Assembly (NCBI GenBank): GCA_028023455.1
Contig: JAQFVV010000050.1
Coordinates: 1,938,411-2,002,410 of the forward strand
Reading direction: 5' to 3'
Source of the DNA: Epiperipatus broadwayi
Lineage: Eukaryota; Onychophora; Udeonychophora; Euonychophora; Peripatidae
DNA length: 64,000 bases
Below, in pieces: positions 1 to 10,061 of the stretch. A model generated the notes under the pieces. That model worked only from the letters and a program-made list of their open reading frames with translations. It was not told where the DNA came from and made no database searches. The first letter of the stretch is position 1. Every line of letters starts with the position of its first letter. The translations under genes and the position numbers were made by a program.

Positions 1-712
1 CTTTTATCATACCCGGTGTATTTGAGAAGGCATACTTGTATTCTTCTAAGAGCCCTTGTAAAGCTTGTCTCTCTTCTAACCCTGTACATTCGGCCTGCTG
101 AATTTTTGCTTTCACTTCTTCCTCTTCTACATCTCCCTTCATAAACATAGACTGATTATTAGTGAGGGCCTGTTCCTTTTGCATTTTAAGGATTTCTTTG
201 TATACTGCAACCTCCCTGGTCTCGAAACTGATACTGCCCTGATGCTTGCCCAAGAAATCCGCTCCTAACACCACTTCCTGTAGTAATCCCCGCATAATCA
301 AGAAAACATGCCCTATTTTAAGGGGACCCCAAGCTATTTCAACCCATATTTGGTAGCTTTCAGTCTTTGTTTGCTTTCCATTTGCCATGAACATTTTCAA
401 AGGTCTGAGAGGGAGTTTTTGAATCTGGTGGCCTAGTAATTCCACCCTGGTCACCCAGCTACTGGCCACGAATGAGAGTTGACTGCCTGTATCTATTAAT
501 GCCATGACTTGGTGACTATCTAACTCTATAGTTACCAGGGGACATGCCCTAACACTTAGTACTGACTTTTCTTCCTCAACTTCTCTCAGGGTACCCATAG
601 TGGGCCGAACATGTTCAGTTTCATTCCCTTTTTCTAATGTGGGCATCCGTCTATGGGAATAATCTAGCGGAACCCTTTGTAGTTTAACGACCCCGGTACT
701 GTGGACTTCCCC
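1..712 (-). CDS. pol: Protease and start of reverse transcriptase (pro-pol), partial, -1 frame
   Basis: Translating the minus strand one base back from gag gives an uninterrupted frame from about 712 to the window edge. It contains a retropepsin active site (LIDTGSQLSF, codons near 470-499), a C-terminal protease motif LGADFLGKH (about 242-268), and then a lead-in to reverse transcriptase (LLEEYKYAFSNTPGMIK, about 2-50) typical of Ty3/Gypsy pol. There is no good independent start: the frame overlaps gag by about 49 bases, so synthesis as a Gag-Pol fusion by -1 frameshifting is the simplest reading. The polymerase catalytic core, RNase H and integrase are outside the window. No inactivating lesion is visible in the part present. 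Confidence 0.8.
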
Positions 713-2529
713 TTATATGCCTTGCTATCCTGGTGCGCCTTGCTAACCCTCGGGTATGACCCCTTATCCTCCTGACTAACAGCCTGGCACTTAACATGAT
801 CTAACTTCCTAACTTTCTCAGGCATTTCTTTGTGTATGGGGGTATAGTCTATGGTGGTCAGGAAGGCTGCCATCTCCTCCACTGTACGTATCCTACACCC
901 CACCATCATCTGTTGCATATATCCAGGCATATTCTGCTGAATTATCCGTATTATTTGAGTCTCAGTAAAGGGAAAGGCATTCAAGGATCTAAGACGGGCC
1001 ACCTGGCGCATAAAAAATTGTGTGTGTGTCTCCCTGGTGACAGACCCATAGTGTTCTCTGAGCACAGTATGGTAAATCCCATCCTGCCTTTCCTCGCTCC
1101 AGAAAGTCCGTACTAGGGCTGCCGCATACTGCTCAAACGTGTGAGGCTTTTCTTTATAGCAGTCCCACCAGGACTGGGCATACCCTTGTAGGTAGTGTGT
1201 GGCTAGCATGATTTGGTCCTGAGGGTCTACCTGCTGGAACCTAAACAATTCAGTTAGACTTTGAAGGTGTGTCTTAGGGCTTTCACCAACCTCTCCTTTA
1301 AAGGTTTTGACCTGTATATATTTTGACAGATATGTCTGTTGCCTAACTGTATCTATGCCTATCACCCCTTCTCTTGGGCTCTCTATGTTCACTTCTCCCT
1401 TATGGCCCTCTTCCCCTCTGATTATCATAGGGCTTTGGACCCTTTCTCTGTCCCCTACACAGGCTATTTTATCTTGATGGGCATACTCTTTTGTCTCTGG
1501 GGCCCCTCTGTCTTCTCTTCTGGCTTCTTTTCTTTGTATGTTCTGATCTTCCGCTTCCCCCTCGCCTTTGCTATCTAGCTTTATTCTTTTTGGCGCTGAT
1601 CTTCTATCTCCTACCCATGCTGTCTCTTTCTGCCCCTTTTCTACTCTATCTACTCTCTCCTGCAGCCCCTGTATCTCCTGTAATAGATCTTTTCTCCCTT
1701 CTGCAGTCCCTTTATTCATTTTTTCTAACTCTCTTTCTATGCCCTCCACTTTTTTCTGTGTTTCTTTCTTTATATCCGTGACCTCTTTATGTAAGCTCTC
1801 TCCCTGCTGTTCTAGCTTGCTCCTTACTGTGAGGACCTCCCCTTTTACTGTCCTTAAACTAGTTTCCATTTTTTTTTCTTGTGCCTCCAGGAGCTCCTCA
1901 CACTCTTTCTGTGTTTCCTCATTTTGTTTCTTACATTCAATATTTAACCTATCCATTGTTTCCTCCAGAGTTTGGAACCGCTGTTCTACCTTGGTGTCAA
2001 ACATGTGTCCTATATATTGTCGCATTTCTTCTCTATCTCTTTTTTCCTTTTCTTCCCTTTCAGCTTTATCTCTTTCCTTTTCTTCTCTATCTCTTCTATC
2101 TTTTTCTTCCCTTTCAGCTTTATCTCTTTCCTTTTCTTCTCTATCTCTTCTTTCTTTTTCTTCTCTTTCAGCTTTATCTCTTCTTTCCTTTTCTTCCCTT
2201 TCAGCTTTATCTCTTTCCTTTTCTTCTCTATCTCTTCTATCTTTTTCTTCCATTCTCTCATTATTTTTGTTTATTATTTCCATTATTGTCATTAGGCTTG
2301 GTGCCTCGTTTACTCCCTGTTTTTCCTTATGCCTCTTTTCTTGTGTTGGTTTTGGCCCACTTTTCTCTTCTAAGTTTTCATATTTGCTCACTGCTATTTC
2401 CTCCTCCATACTGCTACTATCTTTTACTATCCTTCTCCCCGATCTCAAAGTTTTACCATCGCTTTCTACTTCATTTCCTATCTGCTCTTCCTGCTCCTCT
2501 TTTCCCTCCTCTTTTCTTTCAACTTCCAT
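664..2529 (-). CDS. gag: Retrotransposon Gag polyprotein with a long charged coiled coil
   Basis: This 621-residue ORF encodes the structural protein that would assemble the cytoplasmic particle holding the element RNA. Residues 1-90 are acidic and basic and include an RSGRR stretch at 30-33. Residues 95-168 are tandem E/K/R/D repeats (EEKERDKAER type), followed by coiled coil to about 300. PKRIKLD (313-319) resembles a Myc-type nuclear localisation signal. Residues 400-560 look like a Ty3/Gypsy capsid region: a YLQGYAQSWW motif at 446-455, then helices carrying FWSEER and QQNMPGYMQQMM. I see no CCHC zinc knuckle after the capsid, which is unusual but known in some Gypsy lineages. The start at 2529 is the first Met of the open frame. 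The N-terminal ~300-residue coiled coil makes this Gag longer than most. Opposite-strand ORFs here are Ser/Phe-rich mirror images of it. Confidence 0.85.
   Translation of the reverse strand: MEVERKEEGKEEQEEQIGNEVESDGKTLRSGRRIVKDSSSMEEEIAVSKYENLEEKSGPKPTQEKRHKEKQGVNEAPSLMTIMEIINKNNERMEEKDRRDREEKERDKAEREEKERRDKAEREEKERRDREEKERDKAEREEKDRRDREEKERDKAEREEKEKRDREEMRQYIGHMFDTKVEQRFQTLEETMDRLNIECKKQNEETQKECEELLEAQEKKMETSLRTVKGEVLTVRSKLEQQGESLHKEVTDIKKETQKKVEGIERELEKMNKGTAEGRKDLLQEIQGLQERVDRVEKGQKETAWVGDRRSAPKRIKLDSKGEGEAEDQNIQRKEARREDRGAPETKEYAHQDKIACVGDRERVQSPMIIRGEEGHKGEVNIESPREGVIGIDTVRQQTYLSKYIQVKTFKGEVGESPKTHLQSLTELFRFQQVDPQDQIMLATHYLQGYAQSWWDCYKEKPHTFEQYAAALVRTFWSEERQDGIYHTVLREHYGSVTRETHTQFFMRQVARLRSLNAFPFTETQIIRIIQQNMPGYMQQMMVGCRIRTVEEMAAFLTTIDYTPIHKEMPEKVRKLDHVKCQAVSQEDKGSYPRVSKAHQDSKAYKGKSTVPGSLNYKGFR
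682..688 (-). promoter_or_regulatory. Candidate -1 ribosomal frameshift heptamer GTTAAAC
   Basis: On the minus strand the gag frame reads TTA AAC across the heptamer GTTAAAC, 15 bases before the gag stop and inside the 49-base gag/pro overlap. GTTAAAC fits the family of -1 slippery sites and is the natural heptamer of an arterivirus. Slippage here would join Gag to the protease frame. I could not find a convincing stem or pseudoknot downstream by eye. Confidence 0.5.
2030..2260 (-). repeat. Pyrimidine-rich tandem repeat inside gag coding the charged coiled coil
   Basis: Imperfect units of roughly 54 bases (TTTCCTTTTCTTC/TCTATCTC type on the plus strand) are repeated about four times. They encode the E/K/R-rich heptad-like repeats at Gag residues 95-168. 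Unit number probably varies between copies through slippage or unequal exchange, changing the coiled-coil length without breaking frame. Confidence 0.75.
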
Positions 2530-3075
2530 TTTAATTTTATTTTTCTATATATATCTTAGTACTATTATTTTCTTTGATCTGCTTCTTTTATTTTTATATC
2601 TGACAGCTGACTCGCCGTCTACTCCCCCAGAACTGACTACCTATCATTACCTCAATCACTCCTTCTTTGCCCATTATTATTTGCCACTTGATACATTTAA
2701 ATAATACATAAATATATAATAAGCACATCTAAATAATCAATTAAATTTTCAGACTCACCCAGCTTCTGACTTGTCACCTGTGGTTTCTCCCTTAAAATAT
2801 AAAACTTTTTTTTTTTTTTTTTCAGTACGCGTGTATTTCTTTTTCTTGCCTGATCATTTGTGTATTTATATATATTTTTCTTGCTTGATCATTCTCTTGC
2901 TCATCCCTTTCTGAATCACCAATTTATTTAAATTACTTACAAACTCAATTATTTATCAATTTTAATACTAGATTATGAGTTGTTTTGTTTAATTTATACA
3001 TATCTTTGTCATACTGCAGTGATATTTGGAACGAAAAATATAATAACTCTACTCAGGGTTGTGTACTTAGTCTAA
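2530..3075 (-). other. Untranslated leader between primer binding site and gag
   Basis: On the minus strand this is the stretch between the primer-binding-site-like sequence and the gag start. It is AT-rich, carries a T run of about 17 at 2806-2822 (plus strand) and shows no open frame of note. Leaders of this length occur in Gypsy elements; packaging and dimerisation signals would be expected here but cannot be recognised by eye. Confidence 0.5.
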
Positions 3076-3094
3076 GCTCCACGTTGGGTCGCTA
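3076..3094 (-). promoter_or_regulatory. Degenerate tRNA-Lys-type primer binding site
   Basis: The minus strand reads TAGCGACCCAACGTGGAGC. It resembles the primer binding site complementary to the 3' end of tRNA-Lys(CUU), differing by one inserted base and two substitutions. Its position between a candidate LTR and the gag leader is right. The mismatches could be age, or a different primer tRNA in this host. Confidence 0.5.
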
Positions 3095-3337
3095 ACTCCG
3101 GGAAAAAAAATATACCTATGTAACGGTCAGGTTTGTACATTTGCTCAACAGACTGAGAGTCCAAGCCAGAGAACCAAAAGCTGACCAAGTCGGGATAGTA
3201 ATACCCTACGTCTGATCATACCTTAACTCTCTCACTCGTGCTTCCAAGTCAACCCATCGCGAATGACATGCCTGAGGTTACACTCGATATCTCTTTGATC
3301 ACGTTCCAGCAATAGCAAAGCAGTAAAACATGAGACA
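3095..3337 (-). repeat. Candidate 5' long terminal repeat
   Basis: On the minus strand a TG dinucleotide at 3337 begins TGTCTCATG and the sequence runs about 243 bases to the primer-binding-site-like motif. It is more GC-balanced than its surroundings. An alternative inner end is at 3119, where the minus strand reads CCGTTACA, the usual CA terminus. The outer edge is abutted by AAGGGGGGAA, which looks like a polypurine tract; that is unexpected beside a 5' LTR. Without the 3' LTR for comparison the edges remain tentative, and a much longer LTR is possible. Confidence 0.4.
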
Positions 3338-3501
3338 TTCCCCCCTTATTACATATTCTATTATATACCTTAGATAACTCAACTAGTGATTCATAAGATA
3401 ATGAGCAAGTAATGAGACTGAGACAAATTTATATTTCATAAATTTAATATAACAATAAATACTCAAGCATAGTAGGTTGTGTACAGCTAGCTCACACGCA
3501 G

Positions 3502-3708
3502 GTGAGTGGATTCTCAGGGTTATAAATAATAATACAAAGCAATGAATGCATGCTCAGAGTTATAAAACAATATTATTACAAAGCATTCAGTGTGTTCTCA
3601 GGGTATAAAATAATAGTATAAAGCATTGAGTGGATGCTCAAAGTTATAAAATAATATTACAAAGCATTGAGTATGTTTTCTCAGGGTATAAAATGATATT
3701 ACAAAGTA
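3502..3708. repeat. Minisatellite, about five 39-44-bp units
   Basis: Five consecutive units share the pattern GAGTGGATKCTCAGGGTTATAAA followed by an AT-rich spacer ending in ACAAAGCA. Units begin near 3502, 3542, 3586, 3626 and 3667. Point differences and 1-4-base length differences between units indicate moderate age. No coding frame runs through it. Confidence 0.8.
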
Positions 3709-4246
3709 ATAGACTCTTAGTAAGTTTATGTCACCTTTCATGTTGTAATTCATGCCATGTTTTATATGTTTGAAATCGGTTATAGTTAGCTAGAGTAATC
3801 GAGTTGATGGATAAATGCTAGATATTACTAATACGTTGAAGATTATATCATTGTTGCCAAGTTTAAAATATTATAATGACTAAGTTTAAGATTATATTAT
3901 AAATATATTCAAAATCATATTATAGATATTTGCGTGATATAATATTGTTATACAGCTAAACGCATTAAATCAGACTCTAGTTCGGATCAAAGCCGAAGTT
4001 ACTTTCTAGGGAAGTTGAACTGAGACGTGATGGCAGTGGAACGTTAGATTCTAGTGCGTTAGAAACTAGAGTATCAGATAAGTGCGACTCGAATGCATTC
4101 TTAATGGGGTTTATTACCTAGTAAACGGTTCCCTAACCGATCTGCTTGCTACAATGGAAGAGGCCTTTTTATTAAGAACAGAAGATTGGCTTATGAGCCC
4201 TTTGGAAACGCTTTGGTTTCGTTATACAAGAATAAATGTCACATTT

Positions 4247-4317
4247 GCCTAAACTTTCGAGGCGTGACTTGACGAAATACGAAGATCTGTCGCAGGGGCC
4301 TAAACTTTCGAGGCGTG
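4247..4317. repeat. 20-bp exact direct repeat, 51-bp period
   Basis: GCCTAAACTTTCGAGGCGTG occurs exactly at 4247-4266 and again at 4298-4317. It includes a TCGA core and is clearly GC-richer than its surroundings. Each copy is followed by a related sequence (ACTTGACG, CCTGGACG), so the true homology extends a few bases further. It may be a pair of binding sites or the remnant of a short tandem duplication. Confidence 0.7.
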
Positions 4318-4614
4318 CCTGGACGTGGAACAATCTTGAGATGGGCCATTATGACATAGCAAGTAGATATGCATTTTTATGCAAATTAGCAATACATTCG
4401 CAACGCTAAATTAATATTTAATAAATTTAATTACGCCAAAATCTTAGCTTCTTCAGTGCTACTACCACCGGTCAGTTCATAAATGAGATTATTAAATGAT
4501 GAGATAAAGGCGATAATGAGAATCTGATTTAAGGGTTTTCTGTATAGCTACTTATAGATCTGGGGCATTAATTATATAGATAACTAGAACTTATAGCAAA
4601 CTGGTTGTTAAATA

Positions 4615-5095
4615 ATAAAATGTGAGTTATAAAATAGCTCACGCAAATTATTGATGTTTAAATAAATTACACATCTTAAATAATTCGTCAAAATAGACCT
4701 TATTAATAATGAAAAATGAGTTTTAACTAACGAATGCAAATCTATATTTTAAATAGCTTGTGTGAAATATACTTTTTCAGATAACTGGCAAAATACATAT
4801 TTTAAATCATTTACGCAAATATAATTCTTAAATAACTTGGGCAAAATCTGCGTTTTAAATAGCATACGCAATATATACGTTTTAACTAACTTTAGTAAAC
4901 ATTTTTCATTTTATATAATCTTTAGAAAAGATGCGTTTTAAATAATAGACGCTAAATATACCTTTTAAATAACTCTAACAAAACATTTTCCTTTTCAATT
5001 AACTTGAGAAAAGATGCGTTTTAAATAATATACGCAAATATACATTTTAAAATAAGTTTATCAAAAGATTTTAAATAACTGGTTCGATTCACTCT
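4615..5095. repeat. Degenerate 26-27-bp tandem array, about 18 units
   Basis: Units begin with TTTTAAATAA and continue with a variable ACGCAAAATATAC-like half. Clear examples start near 4732, 4754, 4800, 4852, 4879, 4934, 4961, 5020 and 5044. Three consecutive units near 4906-4985 resemble the next three, near 4988-5070 (both sets contain GAAAAGATGCG followed by ACGC), which suggests a secondary ~80-bp period. The array is old and has no open frame. The function, if any, is unknown. Confidence 0.65.
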
Positions 5096-5519
5096 AGCAC
5101 AAATATAATTCAGAAAAGAGTCTTAGCTATATTCTTTATATCGCAATATTGATATAATAAAGGTAATTGCTCACTCCCCTCCCCCCAATAATTTATTAAC
5201 ACACCAGACTCCGTTCTGATAAAAACACAGCATAAATCAATAAACATGAAATTAAAATATAAGAATTGCATAAAATGATCGATAAGATCATAATTTAGAC
5301 ATAAAAATTTATAGTATGGTTTTATAGAAACTAGATGTGTGTGATTATTTAAATTATTAATGATCAACGGCTACTTAAAGTTATTAATGATCAAGCAAGA
5401 ATTGAGTGTGTTCTAAGATTTAAACCATTTTACGATAAACATTTTAGTAGAACATTTAGAAATATTATAAATTATGTGATTTATTTAGCTAGCTTTCATT
5501 TAGTATACGTTTTAGTTAG

Positions 5520-6040
5520 GAAATGTAATATTTTGTAGAAAGGATTTACCGGAAAGTCTTTAAGGCCTTGTTCATTGCGCTTCTCTTTATATTCAGTCAG
5601 GCTGGGCTTCTCTTAGGTTTTAGTCTGGATGTAACTTCGTGAATTTATCTCTGTGGCAGCTTTCTCCATTTCTCTGATCAGGAACTATCTGGTTTCTCAG
5701 GTACAGGTTCTTTCTCTTGTGATGGGCATGGTGGAGGTCTTCTTTCATCGGTAGCCGCTCGTGGAAGAGCAAACGGCTGTCTCCTCGTCTCTAGCCAACG
5801 GTCATCTTGGTAGCAGCTTGGATGGTAGTTTTTAGATTTAGATTTCTTAACGGCAGGAACAGTCTTATTTAACTTCAGCTCTGGTCACAGCAACAGCAAA
5901 AATCAACACGGATTATGATAGATGGATGGAAGAGGCTAGGTTAGAGAGTTGGTGGCTATTTTGGGCCCCTTTTTATGCTGTATTTTTGACAGAAGTAACC
6001 TCCTACTTCTGAGTCTGCCACATCACGAGATGACTAGTTC
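5520..6040. other. GC-richer unexplained block
   Basis: This stretch is noticeably richer in G and C than its flanks and free of simple repeats, but has no long open frame on either strand. On the minus strand a TATA-like GCATAAAAAGGGGCCC lies near 5962-5977. A short inverted repeat, CAGAAGTA...TACTTCTG, is centred near 6000. It could be the U3 part of a long LTR belonging to the element to its left, a promoter, or a decayed exon. I cannot choose between these. Confidence 0.35.
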
Positions 6041-8092
6041 GAATTAGCCCTTAACCAAATATCCAGTTTAGTAAAATATTAAATATAGCTAAATCTGGAC
6101 TTGGAAAGACTCTATTGTTTTAATTGACTTCGGTTTTAAAAGATATATTTCCAAGATAAATGGTCACAAGCAATTTGTATAGATTTATGCCTGACTGAAT
6201 ATTATAATTGGTTATACTTTTTAAATAGGTCAAATTTTGGCCAGAAAGGTTTATTTTTGGAACGAAATTTTAAAACTGATAAAACTTTCTGCTTGTAATT
6301 TTAAGCAAACAAAAGAATTGAAAATTATCTAACTTGGAAAATATTCAAAATGAATACTGACTTAAATAATTATTTAGAAAGAAATATTGAAAACTAAGTA
6401 ATATTATAAATTTAAACTTATTATGCTATGATATAGATAAATTTTAATTATAGTTATGTTTATTCAGTTTTAACAAATCGAACAGACTATGCTCGTATAT
6501 AAATATTTGAGATTGTAATTTTATATTAATGGGACGATTATATACGCACATACTCGCAATATTATAAGCAAAGTTTTTAAAATTTAAGAAATACACGCCA
6601 TCTGAGTACAACAAATATATACTATTATCTTTGATAATAGGTGAAACAGGTGTAACCGTTTCAATATATATATATATATATAATTAACTAAGACTGAATT
6701 GTATTGAGATAGGAACAAGAAATTACACGAAACCAGAATACATTTAACATATATTTATTAAATAATAGGACATCAATTAATGTGGGAAAGCATGCAGGCT
6801 TTGTAATATGAGAATTTGACATTTCTCCTTCTTAAATCTTTTAATTGTTAATATGAATTGACACATTTAAAGAATCACTAAACTGTGCCTACATTAGGTT
6901 ATTCCAATTCATATTGACAGTGGTAGCTACTATTATAAAATGCTGTACAAGTCTTAGGCAAAAGCAGTTATAATAACATTAATAAAGTAGTAAATTATGA
7001 GCGTATAAATCAGCTCAGGTTTGAGATTAAACCCAGAAACCAAAGATGTAAATTTCAGTTTAATACTGAATAATTAATTAAATTATGGGACTCAGAATTG
7101 GCTATTCGAGATCACCAACATGCTACAGCATCGGCAAATTATAATAACAGAGCACCCAGCAGATAAGTTGAAATCAAGGGTTTTCGTGACAAACACCGGT
7201 ACCCTAGAACTGAGCATCATGCTGCTAAAAGGTCAGGCTGGCTAACATGACTGCTGGGAATTATATGTCCAGTCTTACTAGTGTGACCGCAAAAGAAGAT
7301 AAGATGGGGTGATCTTTCCCAAGCATTGGACATGAATTTAATATATCTAATCTGCCAAGCAAAAGTATGATATTAATTATTACAAAAATATGGGGCAGTA
7401 GCTGGGTCAGTATTACTATTATGAGCCAATTCTAATGCTACATAATCAAGAGACATTAGAGGGATAAAGAAAATATATAACAAAACTATGGTTTATAGGT
7501 TTTAATCGATACATAGAAATTATTATGAGGGGGGGGAGAATATTTGGTCAACTGGCCAAATAATTGCTAAATATACTTTCATATTACTAAGACTAGTACC
7601 TTACTCTATTCATGAATCTCAATAAGATGTAAATTTAATAGTAAGCCATAATACAGTTAAAATCAAATAAATATAGGAATTTGAACCAGCGAGCATCGAG
7701 AATGTCATTAAGAAAATAGTCATGGGGAGAGATTTGCAATTATATCTTTGAATATTTATTATGTTAAATGCTCACTGCTTCAGAGAATTGGCATATAAAT
7801 AAAATAACAATAAAGAAATATTATAGGCACAACTGCAGTGAGAGATAAAAAATTTAGAGTAGGTTACATTTAGTTTATTTAAGCTATTATAAAGATGTAA
7901 GCAAGTTATACAAATAATATATTATTTTATTTAACAGGAATTTATAGCAAAAACATTTATAAGGTTTAGAGATTACATTAGATTATAGTTTGCTAACCTT
8001 AAACATAAAAAAAATAGTTTGTTACACATAACTCTGCGGTTAGAAGTTTGGCATACCGATTAAATGCTGGCTGGATAAGCAGGTGTTGACTT
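6041..8092. other. AT-rich non-coding DNA
   Basis: I see no coding frame or recognisable repeat here apart from a (TA)n tract at about 6665-6682, flanked by GGTGTAACCGTTTCAA, and a G run at 7530-7538. TA-centred repeats flanked by GTAACC-like words recur near 29.75 and 38.65 kb. Confidence 0.5.
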
Positions 8093-8299
8093 TCAGATAT
8101 AATCTTCTTGAGCTGCAGTTACAGTACACTTTCTTGTGGCACCCTCCAGTGGTTTAAGCATAGGCTGGCAGCGGCACATCATTCTTCCACAGATTCTAGA
8201 AGTAGCAGTCGCCTTTCTCCATTCAGATCTTTCAAAGATCAATCTGACATAGATTAGACATGGTGACGCTATTTCAAAATTAATGACTCCATAACTCAA
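8093..8299 (-). CDS. Candidate terminal exon, unknown protein
   Basis: A minus-strand frame of up to 68 codons lies in a segment of clearly higher GC than its surroundings. The C-terminal ~50 residues contain four cysteines, one in SRICGRMMCRCQP, and end in AAQEDYI before TGA. The upstream part (MSYGVINFEI) looks like intronic translation; a possible splice acceptor, TTTTGAAATAG, lies near 8269-8279, which would begin the exon at about 8268. I recognise no family, and no good polyadenylation signal follows. It could equally be a decayed repeat, and the evidence is only compositional. Confidence 0.25.
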   Translation of the reverse strand: MSYGVINFEIASPCLIYVRLIFERSEWRKATATSRICGRMMCRCQPMLKPLEGATRKCTVTAAQEDYI

Positions 8300-10061
8300 G
8301 CTTCAAATATACTCTATTTATATTTTTTATACCAGCACTTAACTAGAAAAAAAATTATTTTGCCTGGAAACCCATTAACTCTAAAAATATTACTTTAAAT
8401 TATAAGACTTACCAAATTGGCCAAAATGCTTTTGTTTAGGTTTCCATGGTGCCTAAGATCCTCCTCTAGGTGTGAAATAGGGCTACTTCAGCAATTTTAA
8501 TGAATACAATTTAGCAGACAAATTTGGGTAAAGCAATTTTCAAACTTTGATTTAGCCACCGGTGCGGTGGACTTAATGTAAATTTGTTTACGGCTAATTT
8601 TTATTTTTAATTAATTAAAAATTAAAAGCTTTCTGCTCTTTTACAAAGCTAAATCATGCCACTCTATATATATTATTATAGAAGGTGAATCATATATCCA
8701 CATACGAATTTGTATTTAATAAGATTAATAAATTGATATTTCCATTTAAAATTAAACATAAATCATTTCTTAAAAAAAAAAAAAAAATTAAATTATTATA
8801 TTCGCTGTAACATTTATTAACCTACGTATGTATAGCGTTTATTCATACGTGCATATATAATGCTGTGCACCCAGCCATAATAGTATGGTTTAGATGTTTA
8901 TTTTAATAAAATGAATATTTTCATAGGATTTGAACCAAGCACAAATAGGTTTGGTAGTTAAATTGAAAGGTGCAATGAGAAGGGCTTGAAGCTGACTGTT
9001 GCAATATATATATATATATATATCATCATTACCTTTTTATATTTACAACATTGCATAATTTTTTTTTTTGATTCTATTAAACAGCATGTCAACTTGTGAT
9101 CAGGTGTATAGGATTATTTATTTATACTATGATATTTTTTTTCTATTTTTAGTCCAATAGAATATATTGTGACAATACAAATTCATCCAGTTATAAATAC
9201 ATTCAAAGTCACAAATTGGTCAGTAGAATTTAAAGTAATTAAAAACTTTATATTAAATTGTTGAGAAAATACAGAACTAAATAAAAAACAAATGAGATAT
9301 TTTAAATCAGACCCAAAACTACCCTATTGATAATGATTGCACATAATTATATAATTCATAAACATTTTCCTCATGTATATATAAACAAAAGAAATATTAT
9401 AGATTAATAGAGAAAACTTGTTTAAGGAGACTTGTCATTAAGTAATTGATAGTTTCATGATAACATCAAAAAGTAAAGTTACCTCTGTTTACACGATATA
9501 ACCTCTTAATTTTCAATCATTATTAAAACTAAACATCCAGAAAAAAATATAAATTCAGTATATATATATATGACTCTTGTAAAAGTAAAATTTCTATACA
9601 TAATAAATACACAATATGTAAAAGAATATAACACCTGGAAATATGTTGCATTATTTTTTATCTCTATATAGAGAAGATAAAGGTAAATCTATATTTAATA
9701 ATATTAAATATAAAAATATAGAATACAAATCTTGTAAAAAAGTATAAAGATATCAACTTGTACTTTTTGAAAAACGAATTGCAAAAGAATTTAAGAAAAG
9801 AAAAATACATGTTAGTTAAATTTCTGTATAATAATAGTTTTAATTATAGTCTTGTAATTAAAAGATTATATGATAATTGGTTTGCAAATGGGTTCTAAAA
9901 AAAACATTAAAAAAATCTGAAATTAACTTTAAAGAAAACAATTTTCATATGCAAAAGTGGGCTCAAAAGTATGTGCTTGTTATAGAAGTATTTGGTATTC
10001 TTAGATATTGTATGAAACTGTAGTGCAGTATAGTTAGAGAAAAAGGAAATATGCTAAGACA
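8300..10061. other. AT-rich non-coding DNA with simple repeats
   Basis: It contains an A run at 8770-8786 and (TA)n at about 9004-9022 and 9560-9572. I see no coding frame, RNA gene or dispersed repeat that I can identify. Confidence 0.5.

Larger units (their letters stand above)
1..3337 (-). mobile_element. Ty3/Gypsy-type LTR retrotransposon, cut by the left window edge
   Basis: Read on the minus strand the order is candidate LTR (3337-3095), primer-binding-site-like sequence (3094-3076), a ~550-base untranslated leader, a complete gag (2529-664), then protease and the beginning of reverse transcriptase in the -1 frame, running off the window at base 1. This is the standard Ty3/Gypsy order. 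Both reading frames are open with no internal stop, so the copy is probably young. The rest of pol and the 3' LTR lie outside the window, so clade and completeness cannot be judged. Confidence is high that this is an LTR retroelement and moderate for the exact LTR edges. Confidence 0.85.

Noticed and set aside
1881-2534. Hydrophobic plus-strand frame resembling a membrane protein (LPFQLYLFPFLLYLF)
   Set aside because: The apparent transmembrane segments are the complement of the GAAGAAAAGGAAA coiled-coil repeat in gag.
1568-2704. 378-codon plus-strand frame opposite gag, Ser/Phe/Leu-rich
   Set aside because: It is the mirror of the E/K/R-rich tandem repeat of Gag; the minus strand has the recognisable capsid motifs and continues into a protease.
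3338-8092. A second full retroelement between 3.3 and 8.1 kb sharing the LTR
   Set aside because: I found no gag, protease or RT motifs on either strand in this interval, so only non-coding explanations remain.
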